From: Bog-473 sp963809825
GTDB lineage: Bacteria > Actinomycetota > Acidimicrobiia > Acidimicrobiales > RAAP-2
Reading direction: 5' to 3'
Assembly (NCBI GenBank): GCA_963809825.1
Contig: CAWELJ010000013.1
Coordinates: 1-64,000, forward strand
Length of the DNA stretch: 64,000 bases
Below, in pieces: positions 18,108-26,675 of this stretch (within the stretch, counting starts at the first letter, position 1; every line of letters starts with the position of its first letter). The notes under the pieces are model-generated. The model did no database searches. It saw only the letters and a program-made list of their open reading frames with translations, and was not told the origin of the DNA. The translations under genes and the position numbers were made by a program.

Positions 18108-19091
18108 TCATACGAGCAATCCGATCGTCAGGAGGGCGCCGGTGACGATCTGGAGACGAGCCGTCGCCCCGAGCGCCGGCAGCATGCGGCGCCCGTTCCG
18201 ATCGCTCAACGCGAGCCGAACGGGGTAGATGGCCAGCGGCGTGGCGGCCAACGCGAGCAGTGCCCAGGGGCGGTAGTTGTGCAGCACCCCGACGGAGAGC
18301 GCCACGCCCATCAGCGTGAAGCAGTAGAGCAAGCCGGCCCTCCGACGCCCCAGCCGTACCGCCAGCGTCTTCTTGCCCGACTCAGTGTCGGTTGCGATGT
18401 CGCGCAGGTTGTTCGCTTCGAGGAGTGCTGCAGCCAACAGCCCCACGGGCACGCCGGCCCACAGGACGAACCCCCAGTCGTAGTTGTACGAGAACAGGTG
18501 CCCCCCGAACGAGATCACGAACGGGGCGTGCTGCACGTACGCGGACCCCGCGGTCGCCACGAGGCCGAAGAACACGAAGACGAAGAGCTCGCCGAACCCG
18601 AGGTAGCCGTAGGGCCTCGGGCCGCCCGTGTAGGCCCAGCCCGCGAGACCGCAGAGGAGCCCCAACGGCACGAGCCACCAGGTGACCCGGGCGGCCAGCG
18701 CCAGGCCGGCCAGTCCCGCCACGCCGAACGAGATCAGCGCGGCGACCTTCACCTCGTGGACGGTGGCGAGCCGGCCCGCCACGAGCCGCACCGGACCGAC
18801 CCGGTGTTCGTCCGTGCCACGTACCCCGTCGGCGTAGTCGTTGACGTAGTTGGTGCCGATCTGAATGCCCAGGGCCACGACCAGAGCCAACAGGGCGTTG
18901 ACCCACGACAGGTGCCGGTCGAAATTGGTGCAGACGGCGGCGTGGCAGGCGCTCGTGATCTGCGGCGTCGTGATGACGAACCGGCCGCTCGAGAGGTAGC
19001 CCGCCGCGGTCCCGACGGCGACCGGCACGATCGCCGCCGGAAGCGTGCGGGGGCGCGCACCGGCCACCCACAGCTTGAGTGGTGGACTCAC
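18108..19091 (-). CDS. menA: 1,4-dihydroxy-2-naphthoate polyprenyltransferase
   Basis: 327 aa, about eight membrane helices. The first Asp-rich prenyl-diphosphate motif is NYVNDYADGVRGTD; the second is NNLRDIATDTESGK. Opening WVAGARPRTLPAAIVPVAVG is typical of MenA. It attaches the isoprenoid tail to DHNA in the cell membrane. GTG at 19091 overlaps the menB stop (GTGA), so menB-menA are one transcript with coupled translation. Confidence 0.92.
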   Translation of the reverse strand: MSPPLKLWVAGARPRTLPAAIVPVAVGTAAGYLSSGRFVITTPQITSACHAAVCTNFDRHLSWVNALLALVVALGIQIGTNYVNDYADGVRGTDEHRVGPVRLVAGRLATVHEVKVAALISFGVAGLAGLALAARVTWWLVPLGLLCGLAGWAYTGGPRPYGYLGFGELFVFVFFGLVATAGSAYVQHAPFVISFGGHLFSYNYDWGFVLWAGVPVGLLAAALLEANNLRDIATDTESGKKTLAVRLGRRRAGLLYCFTLMGVALSVGVLHNYRPWALLALAATPLAIYPVRLALSDRNGRRMLPALGATARLQIVTGALLTIGLLV

Positions 19092-19978
19092 GGGCGCCGG
19101 GGGAACCGGGAGAAGTCCGGAGCGCGGTGCTCCACGAAGGCGTTCCGACCCTCCTGCCCTTCCTCGGTCATGTAGAAGAGCATCGTGGCGTCGCCGGCGA
19201 GCTGCTGCACCCCGGCCAGGCCGTCGTCCGCCGCATTCATGCCCGCCTTGATCATCCGCAACGCGATGGGAGACAGCGTGAGCATCTGCCGGCACCACGC
19301 CACCGTCTCGCCCTCGAGGTCGTCCAGCGGGACGACGGCGTTCACCAGTCCCCAGTCGAGCGCCTGCTCCGCCCCGTACTGGCGGCAGAGGAACCACACC
19401 TCCTTGGCCCGCTTGAGACCGATGGTCCGGGCCAGGATGGACGACCCGTAGCCGCCGTCGAAGCTCCCGACCTTGGGTCCCGTCTGGCCGAACCGGGCGT
19501 TGTCGGCCGCGATGGAGAGGTCGCAGACCAGGTGCAGGATGTGGCCCCCACCGATCGCGTACCCGGCGACCATGGCGACGATCGGCTTCGGGATGCGCCG
19601 CATCAGGATCTGCAGGTCGAGGACGTTGAGCCGCCCGATCCCCCGCTCGGCGACCGCGTCGTCACCGATGTAGCCGTCGTCGCCGCGGATCTTCTGGTCC
19701 CCACCCGAGCAGAAGGCGTCCGGACCCTCGCCGCACAGGATGATCACGCCGACGTCCGGATCGTCCCGGGCCATGGTGAACGCCTCGGTCAGCTCGAAGA
19801 GGGTCTGGGGCCGGAAGGCGTTCCGCCGCTCCGGGCGGCAGATCGTCAGCTTCGCGATCCCCTCGGCGACGTCGTAGCGGATGTCCTTGAAGGACCCTTG
19901 CTGCCTCCAGGCCGGGGCCGGGAGGGGGCGAAGGTCGTCGAGGGGATCATGAGGTTCTCCTGTGACCACGGTCTGCAC
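19088..19978 (-). CDS. menB: 1,4-dihydroxy-2-naphthoyl-CoA synthase
   Basis: 296 aa crotonase-fold enzyme that closes the second ring from o-succinylbenzoyl-CoA. Visible: CRPERRNAFRPQTLFELTEA, oxyanion segment CSGGDQKIRGDDGY, GYAIGGGHILHLVCDLSIA, GPKVGSFDGGYGSS, and the C-terminal EGRNAFVEHRAPDFSRFPR, which is MenB-specific. GTG at 19978 is supported by TAGCGT 8 nt upstream. First gene of menB-menA, divergent from menE. Confidence 0.94.
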   Translation of the reverse strand: MQTVVTGEPHDPLDDLRPLPAPAWRQQGSFKDIRYDVAEGIAKLTICRPERRNAFRPQTLFELTEAFTMARDDPDVGVIILCGEGPDAFCSGGDQKIRGDDGYIGDDAVAERGIGRLNVLDLQILMRRIPKPIVAMVAGYAIGGGHILHLVCDLSIAADNARFGQTGPKVGSFDGGYGSSILARTIGLKRAKEVWFLCRQYGAEQALDWGLVNAVVPLDDLEGETVAWCRQMLTLSPIALRMIKAGMNAADDGLAGVQQLAGDATMLFYMTEEGQEGRNAFVEHRAPDFSRFPRRP

Positions 19979-19985
19979 GGCGCCC

Positions 19986-19992
19986 TACGCTA
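19986..19992. promoter_or_regulatory. Overlapping divergent -10 boxes, menB/menE
   Basis: TACGCTA read forward gives TACGCT, 8 nt before menE GTG 20000. Read in reverse it gives TAGCGT, 8 nt before menB GTG 19978. One 7-bp element thus serves as -10 for two leaderless divergent genes. Confidence 0.55.
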
Positions 19993-19999
19993 CTGGCCG

Positions 20000-21175
20000 G
20001 TGCCAGAACTCGTCGCCCTCGACCTCCCTGGTGGGATGGGCTTTGTCGATGCGCTCAGAGCGATCTGGGACACCGGCGACGCCGCCGCTCCGCTCGACTC
20101 GCGGCTCCCGCTCGCCGCCCGCACGGCGATGCTCGAGGCGCTGCGACCGACGCGGATCGTGGGGTCCGACGGTGAGCAGCATGCGGTCCCCGGCGGCGTC
20201 GGGGTGGACGAGGGCGACGCACTGGTCGTGGCCACGTCGGGCACCTCGGGTCATCCCAAGGGGGTCGTGCTCTCGCACGACGCCGTGGCGGCGTCGGCCT
20301 GGGCCACCTCGCAGCGGCTGGGCGTCGATCCCACCCGGCATGCGTGGCTCGCCTGCCTGCCGCTCGCGCACATCGGCGGCCTCTCGGTCGTGACCCGGTC
20401 GATCGTCACCGGCACCCCGCTGATGGCGATGCCGGGTTTCGAGGCGGAGGCCGTCGAGGCGGCCGGACGGTCGGGCCGGGTGAGCCACGTGGCCCTGGTC
20501 GCCACGGCGCTGGGCCGGATCGACCCCTCCGTCTTCACCTGTGTGCTCCTCGGTGGGAGCAAGGCGCCCGACGACCTCCCACCCAATGTCGTGTCGACCT
20601 ACGGCATGACCGAGACCGGCTCGGGCGTCGTCTACGACGGGTTGCCCCTCGAGGGAGTCGAGATCGCCCTGCGACCGCTGCCCGCCTCGGGCACCGCCGA
20701 GCCGGGCGGGTCAGCGGGGGAGATCCTGATCAGGGCGCCCATGCTCTTCAGCCGCTATCGCGACGGCGGCGACGGACGTGTGGCGGGTCCCGACGGCACC
20801 CCGACCTGGTTCGCCACCGGGGACGCCGGGCACCTCGATCCCGACGGCGCGCTCGTCGTGGCCGGCCGGATCGACGACGTCATCACGACGGGCGCCGAGA
20901 AGGTCTGGCCCGACCTCGTCGAGCGGGTCCTCAGCGCCCACCCCGGAGTGGCCGAGGTCGCGGTGTGGAAGCGCGACGACCCCGAATGGGGTGAGCGGGT
21001 CGTCGCCTGGGTGGTGCCCGGCGACGACGCCCCCTCCCTCGAGGAACTGCGACAGATCGTGGCGGACGGCATCGCCCCCTGGGCCGCTCCCAAGGAATTG
21101 GTGATCGTCGACGACCTGCCCCGCACGGCGGCCGGCAAGGTGCGGCGCCGCGAGCTCGAGACGTTCCGGTCCTAG
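20000..21175 (+). CDS. menE: o-Succinylbenzoate-CoA ligase
   Basis: 391 aa from GTG 20000, preferred over ATG 19949 because of the -10 box 8 nt upstream and the canonical opening VPELVALDLPGG. ANL adenylating enzyme: P-loop VVATSGTSGHPKGVVLSH, STYGMTETGSG, TGDAGHLD, hinge GRIDDVITTGAEKVWP, and C-terminal catalytic Lys in GKVRRREL. Short for the superfamily, as usual in actinobacterial MenE. It makes OSB-CoA for MenB. The 3' end overlaps the convergent ECF41 gene by 4 bp. Confidence 0.9.
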   Translation: MPELVALDLPGGMGFVDALRAIWDTGDAAAPLDSRLPLAARTAMLEALRPTRIVGSDGEQHAVPGGVGVDEGDALVVATSGTSGHPKGVVLSHDAVAASAWATSQRLGVDPTRHAWLACLPLAHIGGLSVVTRSIVTGTPLMAMPGFEAEAVEAAGRSGRVSHVALVATALGRIDPSVFTCVLLGGSKAPDDLPPNVVSTYGMTETGSGVVYDGLPLEGVEIALRPLPASGTAEPGGSAGEILIRAPMLFSRYRDGGDGRVAGPDGTPTWFATGDAGHLDPDGALVVAGRIDDVITTGAEKVWPDLVERVLSAHPGVAEVAVWKRDDPEWGERVVAWVVPGDDAPSLEELRQIVADGIAPWAAPKELVIVDDLPRTAAGKVRRRELETFRS

Positions 21176-22092
21176 GCCCGCCCGCCCGGGGGTCGGGCGT
21201 CGGCCCGCAGGTGGGCGCTGAGCCGCGCCAGCTTGTCCGGGTTCGACACCACCCGCACGCCCACGATGCTCCCGTCCATGATGTCGAGCACGAGGGCAGA
21301 CACGACAGCGCCGTCCTGCACGAAGACGCTGGCCGGCTGGCCGTTGAGGACCGCCGCCTGCGGTCGGCCCTCGACCTTCTTGGCCACGTTCAGCAGGAAG
21401 CGTGAGCTGCGATATGGACCCACGACCGGCCGCATGGCGGCGCGGACCTTGCCCCCGCCGTCCGTCCAGACCACGACGTCGTCCGAGAGCATGCCGAGCA
21501 GGCCGGACAGATCCCCGGTGGCGCAGGCCGCCAGGAAGCGGTCGGTGAGCTCGCGGCCGTGCCGGAGATCGGCGTCGAAGCGCTGCCGGCGCTCCTCGAT
21601 GTGCCCGCGGGCGCGGACCCCGAGCTGCCGGCAGGCTGCGGGTGAGCGGCCGAGCGACGCGGCGACCTCGTCGAACGAGTAGCCGAAGATGTCGTGCAGG
21701 AGGTAGGCGGCCCGCTCGAGCGGCGTGAGCTCCTCGAGGAGCACGAGGAACGCCAGCGACAGGGTGTCCGCCTGCTCGGCCGCCCACGGCTCGTCGTCCG
21801 CCACGGGCTCGGGCAACCACGGACCGGCGTAGGTGACCCGCCGGGCCCGGGCCGAGTCGAGCTGGTCGAGACACAGGCGGGTCACGATCGTGACCAGGTA
21901 GGAGCGCACCGACTCGACGGGACCGCCCCGGCGCCGCAGCCAGCGCAGGCATGCATCCTGCACCACGTCCTCGGCGTCGGCGGCGCTGCCCAGCATGCGG
22001 TACGCGATGCCGAACAGGAGGGAGCGCCACTCCTCGAAGGCGGCCGCGTCGGCCTCGGCGTCAGGCAAGGGCGTCCGCAGAGCGGTGCTCAC
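21172..22092 (-). CDS. ECF41-family RNA polymerase sigma factor
   Basis: 306 aa from GTG 22092. Sigma2: RMLGSAADAEDVVQDACLRW. Sigma4: LTPLERAAYLLHDIFGYSFD and SLGRSPAACRQLGVRARGHI. The long C-terminal SnoaL-like extension carries the ECF41 hallmarks: linker WLPEP, DGGGK (usually DGGGR) and NPDKL. In this group the extension replaces an anti-sigma factor. It overlaps the upstream AhpD-like gene by 32 bp, the standard ECF41 partner layout, and an ECF41-type promoter lies in front of that gene, so the pair is probably autoregulated. Confidence 0.9.
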   Translation of the reverse strand: MSTALRTPLPDAEADAAAFEEWRSLLFGIAYRMLGSAADAEDVVQDACLRWLRRRGGPVESVRSYLVTIVTRLCLDQLDSARARRVTYAGPWLPEPVADDEPWAAEQADTLSLAFLVLLEELTPLERAAYLLHDIFGYSFDEVAASLGRSPAACRQLGVRARGHIEERRQRFDADLRHGRELTDRFLAACATGDLSGLLGMLSDDVVVWTDGGGKVRAAMRPVVGPYRSSRFLLNVAKKVEGRPQAAVLNGQPASVFVQDGAVVSALVLDIMDGSIVGVRVVSNPDKLARLSAHLRADARPPGGRA

Positions 22093-22663
22093 CGTCCCCG
22101 CCGGCGTCGTGCATGGGGATCTCGCACCGGTCCGAGAACCCCTGGCTGCGCAAGCCGAGGCCCGCGTTGAACCGTGAACGGAAGTTCTCGAGCGCGACCC
22201 AGGCGGCGAGCTCGACGAACTCCGCATCACTGAGGTGGGCCCGGACCCGGGCGGCGAGCTCCTCGGAGACCTCGGCCGGGCAGCCGGTCGCCACCTCGGC
22301 GTACTCGAGCACGACGCGCTCGCGTTCGTCGAAGAGGTCGCTCGTGCGCCAGTGGGCGGCGGCCCGCACCTTGGCCGGGTCGATCCCCTCGTTCATGCCC
22401 TCGTAATAGCCGTAGTCGATGCACCACGAGCAGCCGATCTTCGCGGCGGACGTCTGGATTGCGAGCCAGCGCAACGTCGGATCGAGCTTCTTCCACCCGC
22501 GTTGGACCGCCGTCTCGAGGCTGCCCATCGCGACCAGCACGCCGGCGTGGTGCGAGGCCGCCGCCGTGGGCTCGACCATCTGTCCGAAGCGGCGTTCGGT
22601 GTACTGGCGCGCCAGCCGGGGGATCACGCCGTGGGGTTCATCGTGCAGCGGGACATGGGCCAT
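22061..22663 (-). CDS. Carboxymuconolactone decarboxylase/AhpD-like protein, ECF41 partner
   Basis: 200 aa. Start at ATG 22663, supported by AAAGGTGG about 8 nt upstream; ATG 22693 is the alternative. The AhpD-type redox motif CSWC lies in KIGCSWCIDYGYYEG, followed by the helical CMD domain (EFVELAAWVALENFRSRFNA). Such proteins reduce peroxides or act as CMD-fold oxidoreductases, and they are among the COE proteins regularly encoded beside ECF41 sigma factors. It likely provides the stress function that the sigma factor controls. Confidence 0.85.
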   Translation of the reverse strand: MAHVPLHDEPHGVIPRLARQYTERRFGQMVEPTAAASHHAGVLVAMGSLETAVQRGWKKLDPTLRWLAIQTSAAKIGCSWCIDYGYYEGMNEGIDPAKVRAAAHWRTSDLFDERERVVLEYAEVATGCPAEVSEELAARVRAHLSDAEFVELAAWVALENFRSRFNAGLGLRSQGFSDRCEIPMHDAGGDGEHRSADALA

Positions 22664-22710
22664 CGTGTGCCACCTTTCGTCCGTCCGTGTCATTGTCCTT
22701 CACCCCACCA

Positions 22711-22737
22711 GACGGAACAGGCACCGCGTATGTGACA
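22711..22737 (-). promoter_or_regulatory. ECF41-type promoter
   Basis: Read on the minus strand: TGTCACA (22737-22731), 16-nt spacer, CGTC (22714-22711). This equals the published ECF41 promoter pattern TGTCACA-N16/17-CGTC. It lies about 50 nt before the ATG of the AhpD-like gene, leaving a roughly 40-nt leader with its ribosome site. Confidence 0.8.
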
Positions 22738-22770
22738 TGACCCGCCGCGACCGGGTGCGGGCCGCCGGGC

Positions 22771-23541
22771 TCAGCCCACCCCACCCGAGGGCTGCGTCGT
22801 CGTCCCGCCGTCGACCACGAAGGTCTGGCCCGTGACCCACGACGAGGCCTCGGAGGCCAGGAACAGCGCCGCGGTCGCCACGTCGTCGGGCACGCCGAGA
22901 CGCCGCAGCGGGATGTGGGCGGCGATGCGGTCCTCGCCGGGACCCTCCCAGAGAGCGGCCGCCAGCTTCGTCTTGACGAGGCCCGGTGCGAGCGCATTGA
23001 CCCGCACGTCGGGCGCGAGCTCGAACGCGAGTTGGCGCGTGATGTGCAGGACGGCCGACTTGGTCACGTTGTACCAACCGATGTTGGGCTCGACGCCGAG
23101 TCCGCCGATGGAGGCGACGTTGATCACGGAGCCGTGGAGCCCCGCCCGTACCGCCTCGCCCGTCCAGACCAACACCGAGAGCTGGTTGACCTCGAACGTC
23201 TTCTGGGCCCGGGCGACGTCGATGTCGATCATCGGGCCGAAATACGGGTTCGTCCCCGCGTTGTTCACGAGGATGTCGAGGCCGCCGAATCGAGCGACCG
23301 TGGCGGCGACACACGATCGGGCGTCGTCGGGCCGTCCGACGTGGGCGGCGGTCCAGGCCACCCGTTCCTCGGGCGCACCCCCCGCCACGAGCCCCTTGGC
23401 CGCCTCGCCGAGGTCCTGTGCCGTCCTCGACGTGAGCATCACGTTCGCACCGGCCTCGACGAACCTCGAGGCGATGCCCAGCCCGATCCCGCGGCTGCCA
23501 CCGGTGATGAGCGCCGTCTTTCCCCTCAGTTCGAGCTCCAT
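22771..23541 (-). CDS. SDR-family oxidoreductase
   Basis: 256 aa, standard classical short-chain dehydrogenase. NAD(P) site TGGSRGIGLGIASRF (TGxxxGIG), NNAGTNPYFGP, catalytic Ser in NVASIGGLG, YxxxK as YNVTK, and C-terminal GQTFVVDGGTT. Resembles FabG-like or glucose/3-oxoacyl dehydrogenases; the substrate cannot be told. Arg in TSRTAQ after beta2 hints at NADP. Divergent from yyaL, about 66 bp between starts. Confidence 0.85.
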   Translation of the reverse strand: MELELRGKTALITGGSRGIGLGIASRFVEAGANVMLTSRTAQDLGEAAKGLVAGGAPEERVAWTAAHVGRPDDARSCVAATVARFGGLDILVNNAGTNPYFGPMIDIDVARAQKTFEVNQLSVLVWTGEAVRAGLHGSVINVASIGGLGVEPNIGWYNVTKSAVLHITRQLAFELAPDVRVNALAPGLVKTKLAAALWEGPGEDRIAAHIPLRRLGVPDDVATAALFLASEASSWVTGQTFVVDGGTTTQPSGGVG

Positions 23542-23594
23542 TGCCCGAGCCTTGCACGGGTGCCGCAGGGTGCGTCGCCGGCACGGGGGCGCCC

Positions 23595-23600
23595 TAGCAT
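23595..23600 (+). promoter_or_regulatory. -10 box TAGCAT, leaderless yyaL
   Basis: TAGCAT, 7 nt, GTG 23608. No ribosome site. Confidence 0.5.
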
Positions 23601-23607
23601 CGCTTCC

Positions 23608-25701
23608 GTGAACCACCTGGCCGACGAGACGAGCCCGTACCTCCGCCAGCACGCCGACAACCCCGTGGAGTGGTACCCCTGGGGGGACGAGGCACTGCGC
23701 CGGGCCCGGGAGGAGGACAAGCCGATCTTCCTCTCCATCGGCTATGCCTCGTGCCACTGGTGCCACGTGATGGCCCACGAGAGCTTCGAGGACCCGGCGA
23801 CGGCGTCCGACCTGGCCCGTTGGTTCATCTCCGTCAAGGTCGACCGGGAGGAGCGGCCCGACCTCGACACCGTCTACATGACGGCCACCCAGGCTCTGAC
23901 CGGCTCGGGCGGGTGGCCGATGTCCGTCTTCTGCACGCCCGACGGACGTCCCTTCTACGCCGGGACGTACTTCCCGCCCGTCGAGCGTCACGGCATGCCC
24001 TCGTTCCGCCGGGTCGTGCAGGCGCTGGGCCAGGCGTGGGTCGGCGAGCGTGAGCAGGTCCTGGCGCAGGCCGATGCGCTCGTCGGTGCCGTGCGCAACG
24101 AGCTGCGGCTGGCCGAGAGCCTCGGCGAGGCCGACGGCGGGGCGGAGAGGGTGGCCGGCGCCGGGGCCGAGGCGGCCGGCGTGGGCCGGGGCGGCGCAGC
24201 GCTCCTGCCGGGGGCCTCGGGTGCCGGTGCGCTCGACGCCGACGCGGTGCTCGCCCAGGTCGTCACCGGCCTCGCCGCCGGCTTCGACCCCGAATGGGGT
24301 GGCTACGGCCCGGCGCCGAAATTTCCCCGGCCCACCCTCGTCGAGCTCTGCCTGCGCCAGGCGGCGCGCGCCGGCACCGACGCCGCGCCCGCCCGTCTGA
24401 TGGCGCTGCGGACGCTCGACGCCATGGCGGCCGGCGGCATCTACGACCATCTCGTGGGTGGCTTCTGCCGCTACTCGACGGACGCCCGATGGCTCGTGCC
24501 CCACTTCGAGAAGATGCTCACCGACCAGGCGCTTCTCGGCCGGGCCTATCTCCATGCCTGGCAGGCCACGGGGCAGGCCGCGTATCTCGGTGTCGCCACG
24601 GAGACCCTGGACTTCGTCCTGAGGGATCTGTCGACCCCCGAGGGTGCGCTCTACTCGTCCTTCGACGCCGACGCCGGCGGGGTCGAAGGAGCGCACGCGA
24701 CATTCACCCTCGACGAATTGCGCCAGATCCTTCCCGCCTCGCTCGTCGGGCCGGCAGCCGAGTGGTACGGGATCACCGAGCGCGGCAATTGGGAGGGGCG
24801 GTCCATCCCGGTGCGCCCGCTCGGCGCACCCCTCGAACGACCGCCCGAGATCGAGGAGGCCCGCGCCCTCCTGGCCGCGGCGCGGGCGCAACGAGTCCAA
24901 CCCGCCCGCGACGAGAAGGTGTTGACGGAGTGGAACGCGATGACCGCCGCCACGCTGGCCGAAGTGGCGTCCGCCACTGGCAGCGATCACTACGGCGGAC
25001 GGGCCGTGCAGATCTGCGAGTTCCTCTGGGAGTCGATGTACTCCGAAGGGCGGCTCATGCGCAGCTGGCAGGGCGGAAGGGCCCGGCATCTGGCGGTCGC
25101 CGCCGATCACGCCTGGCTCGTCGAGGCCTACCTCCGCCTGTCCGAGTGGACGGGCACCTCCGTCTGGCGGGAGCGGGCACTCGAGGTCGTGCGCCAGCTG
25201 CTCGATCTCTTCTGGGACGACGAGTCGGGCGGCTTCTTCACGACGGGCAGCGACGCCGAGGCCCTCGTGGTCCGTCCCAAGGAGTTTTTCGACGGCGCCG
25301 TTCCCTCCGCCAACTCAATCGCCGTGGCGGCGTTGCTGCGCGCCAATGCGTTGGCGGACGACCCGAGGATCGACGAGTCCGTGGACCGGACGATCACCCT
25401 CGCCCGCCCGCTCCTCGAGCGGCACCCCGGTGCGCTCGCCGACCTCGTCGCTTCGCTCGCGCTGTGGAACGGTCGGCACGAGATCGTGGTCACCGGGGAC
25501 CGCCCGGACCTCCTGGCCGAGGTCCGCCGCCATTGGCTGCCGTCCGCAGTCGTGGCCTGGGGCCAGCCCGACGGCGGTCCGCTCTTCGTGGGACGACCCT
25601 CGGACCCGGGACTGGCCTATGTCTGTCAGGCCCGGGCCTGCCGGATGCCCGCCGCTGACGTCGAGACGCTGGCGGGGCAGTTGGAGGCGCTCGTCGCATG
25701 A
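23608..25701 (+). CDS. YyaL/DUF255 thioredoxin-domain protein
   Basis: 697 aa, usual length for the YyaL (spermatogenesis-associated protein 20) family. The opening NHLADETSPYLRQHADNPVEW is the family signature. A thioredoxin-like domain contains CHWC at residues 49-52, followed by the AGTYFPP loop. Then comes an (alpha/alpha)6-type domain related to N-acylglucosamine 2-epimerases (GGIYDHLVGGFCRYSTD, HFEKMLTDQALL). The role is unproven, possibly redox or sugar related. Residues about 170-210 are a Gly/Ala-rich insertion. It overlaps the next gene (ATGA). Confidence 0.88.
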   Translation: MNHLADETSPYLRQHADNPVEWYPWGDEALRRAREEDKPIFLSIGYASCHWCHVMAHESFEDPATASDLARWFISVKVDREERPDLDTVYMTATQALTGSGGWPMSVFCTPDGRPFYAGTYFPPVERHGMPSFRRVVQALGQAWVGEREQVLAQADALVGAVRNELRLAESLGEADGGAERVAGAGAEAAGVGRGGAALLPGASGAGALDADAVLAQVVTGLAAGFDPEWGGYGPAPKFPRPTLVELCLRQAARAGTDAAPARLMALRTLDAMAAGGIYDHLVGGFCRYSTDARWLVPHFEKMLTDQALLGRAYLHAWQATGQAAYLGVATETLDFVLRDLSTPEGALYSSFDADAGGVEGAHATFTLDELRQILPASLVGPAAEWYGITERGNWEGRSIPVRPLGAPLERPPEIEEARALLAAARAQRVQPARDEKVLTEWNAMTAATLAEVASATGSDHYGGRAVQICEFLWESMYSEGRLMRSWQGGRARHLAVAADHAWLVEAYLRLSEWTGTSVWRERALEVVRQLLDLFWDDESGGFFTTGSDAEALVVRPKEFFDGAVPSANSIAVAALLRANALADDPRIDESVDRTITLARPLLERHPGALADLVASLALWNGRHEIVVTGDRPDLLAEVRRHWLPSAVVAWGQPDGGPLFVGRPSDPGLAYVCQARACRMPAADVETLAGQLEALVA

Positions 25702-26618
25702 GTGAGCACGTCATCTTCCCCGAGGCGGGGGACGGCAGCCGTGCCGGGGACGCCGGGGTGAGCGAGGACGATGACGCCCGGCGGGACGTGCTTGCGAACG
25801 AGCCGGCGTTCGGAGGACGAAGCGACCCGTCGGAGGAGCCGATGAACGGAGCCGACGGCGACGCGATCGGTGGGGGTGGTGCCGTGTCGGCCACCGGCAC
25901 CGAGGGCGCCGCCGCCAAGAGATCCTCCGACCCCTCCCGCCTGCTCAGGCGCTCAGCCCGGCGCAAGGAGCGGGTGCCCACGGCGGGCGGCTCGACGTTG
26001 CACCTCCTCGTCCTGTCCTCCACCCTCGAGGACACCACCGTCGTCGACCTGGCGACACGGACGGTCATGCGTGTCCGCGTCCCGTGGCCCGAGGGCCACG
26101 ATCCCGACATCAGCACCTTCGACGTCGTCGAGGTGACCCTGGCCGACGATCCCGAACGCGACGACCTGGCCCAGCCGGAGGCGACGACGGTGGCCGATCT
26201 CCCCCGCCACGTCGGCACGCTGCGGGGCCGCCACCTGCGCAAGCTCCTGCGGCGCCTCGTGGCCAGCCCCGACGGACCGCTCCTGGGCTTCCCCGGTCCC
26301 TCGGCGCCCTACTGGGAGTTCCGCGGCTTCCGTCCCTCGGTGGCGCTCATCGAGCCCACCCGTCGGCCCCAGCTGATCCGGCGCCAGGCCGACGGCACCA
26401 CTTGGGTCCGCTTCGGCTGGGACCGCGACGATGTGTGGCTGCCCGTCGAGGATCGCAACGCCGCCCGCGCCCTCGACGCGGCACGGCGCGAGCGCCTCAG
26501 CGGGAAGAGCCTCGCCACCGCGCTGGGGTTCGAGCCGCAGTATCTCCTGGTGACCGTCAGCCCGCCGCGGGACGGCCACTGCTACAAGGTGTGTGCCGCC
26601 GTGCTCCCGGCCGGCTGA
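25698..26618 (+). CDS. Conserved hypothetical protein, disordered N-terminus
   Basis: 306 aa. Residues 1-80 are acidic and Gly-rich, low complexity. Then a basic patch (LLRRSARRKERVP) leads into a folded region (STLHLLVLSSTLEDTTVVDL, MRVRVPWPEGHDP, LGFPGPSAPYWEFRGFRPSV, WVRFGWDRDDVWLPVEDR). No catalytic motif or membrane segment that I recognise. Translationally coupled to yyaL through the ATGA overlap, so the two probably act in the same process. Function unknown. Confidence 0.7.
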   Translation: MSEHVIFPEAGDGSRAGDAGVSEDDDARRDVLANEPAFGGRSDPSEEPMNGADGDAIGGGGAVSATGTEGAAAKRSSDPSRLLRRSARRKERVPTAGGSTLHLLVLSSTLEDTTVVDLATRTVMRVRVPWPEGHDPDISTFDVVEVTLADDPERDDLAQPEATTVADLPRHVGTLRGRHLRKLLRRLVASPDGPLLGFPGPSAPYWEFRGFRPSVALIEPTRRPQLIRRQADGTTWVRFGWDRDDVWLPVEDRNAARALDAARRERLSGKSLATALGFEPQYLLVTVSPPRDGHCYKVCAAVLPAG

Positions 26619-26675
26619 TCCGCCGTCCGTACCGTCTCCAGCACGGCCGTCCTCAACAAGGGCACGATCGGCACC

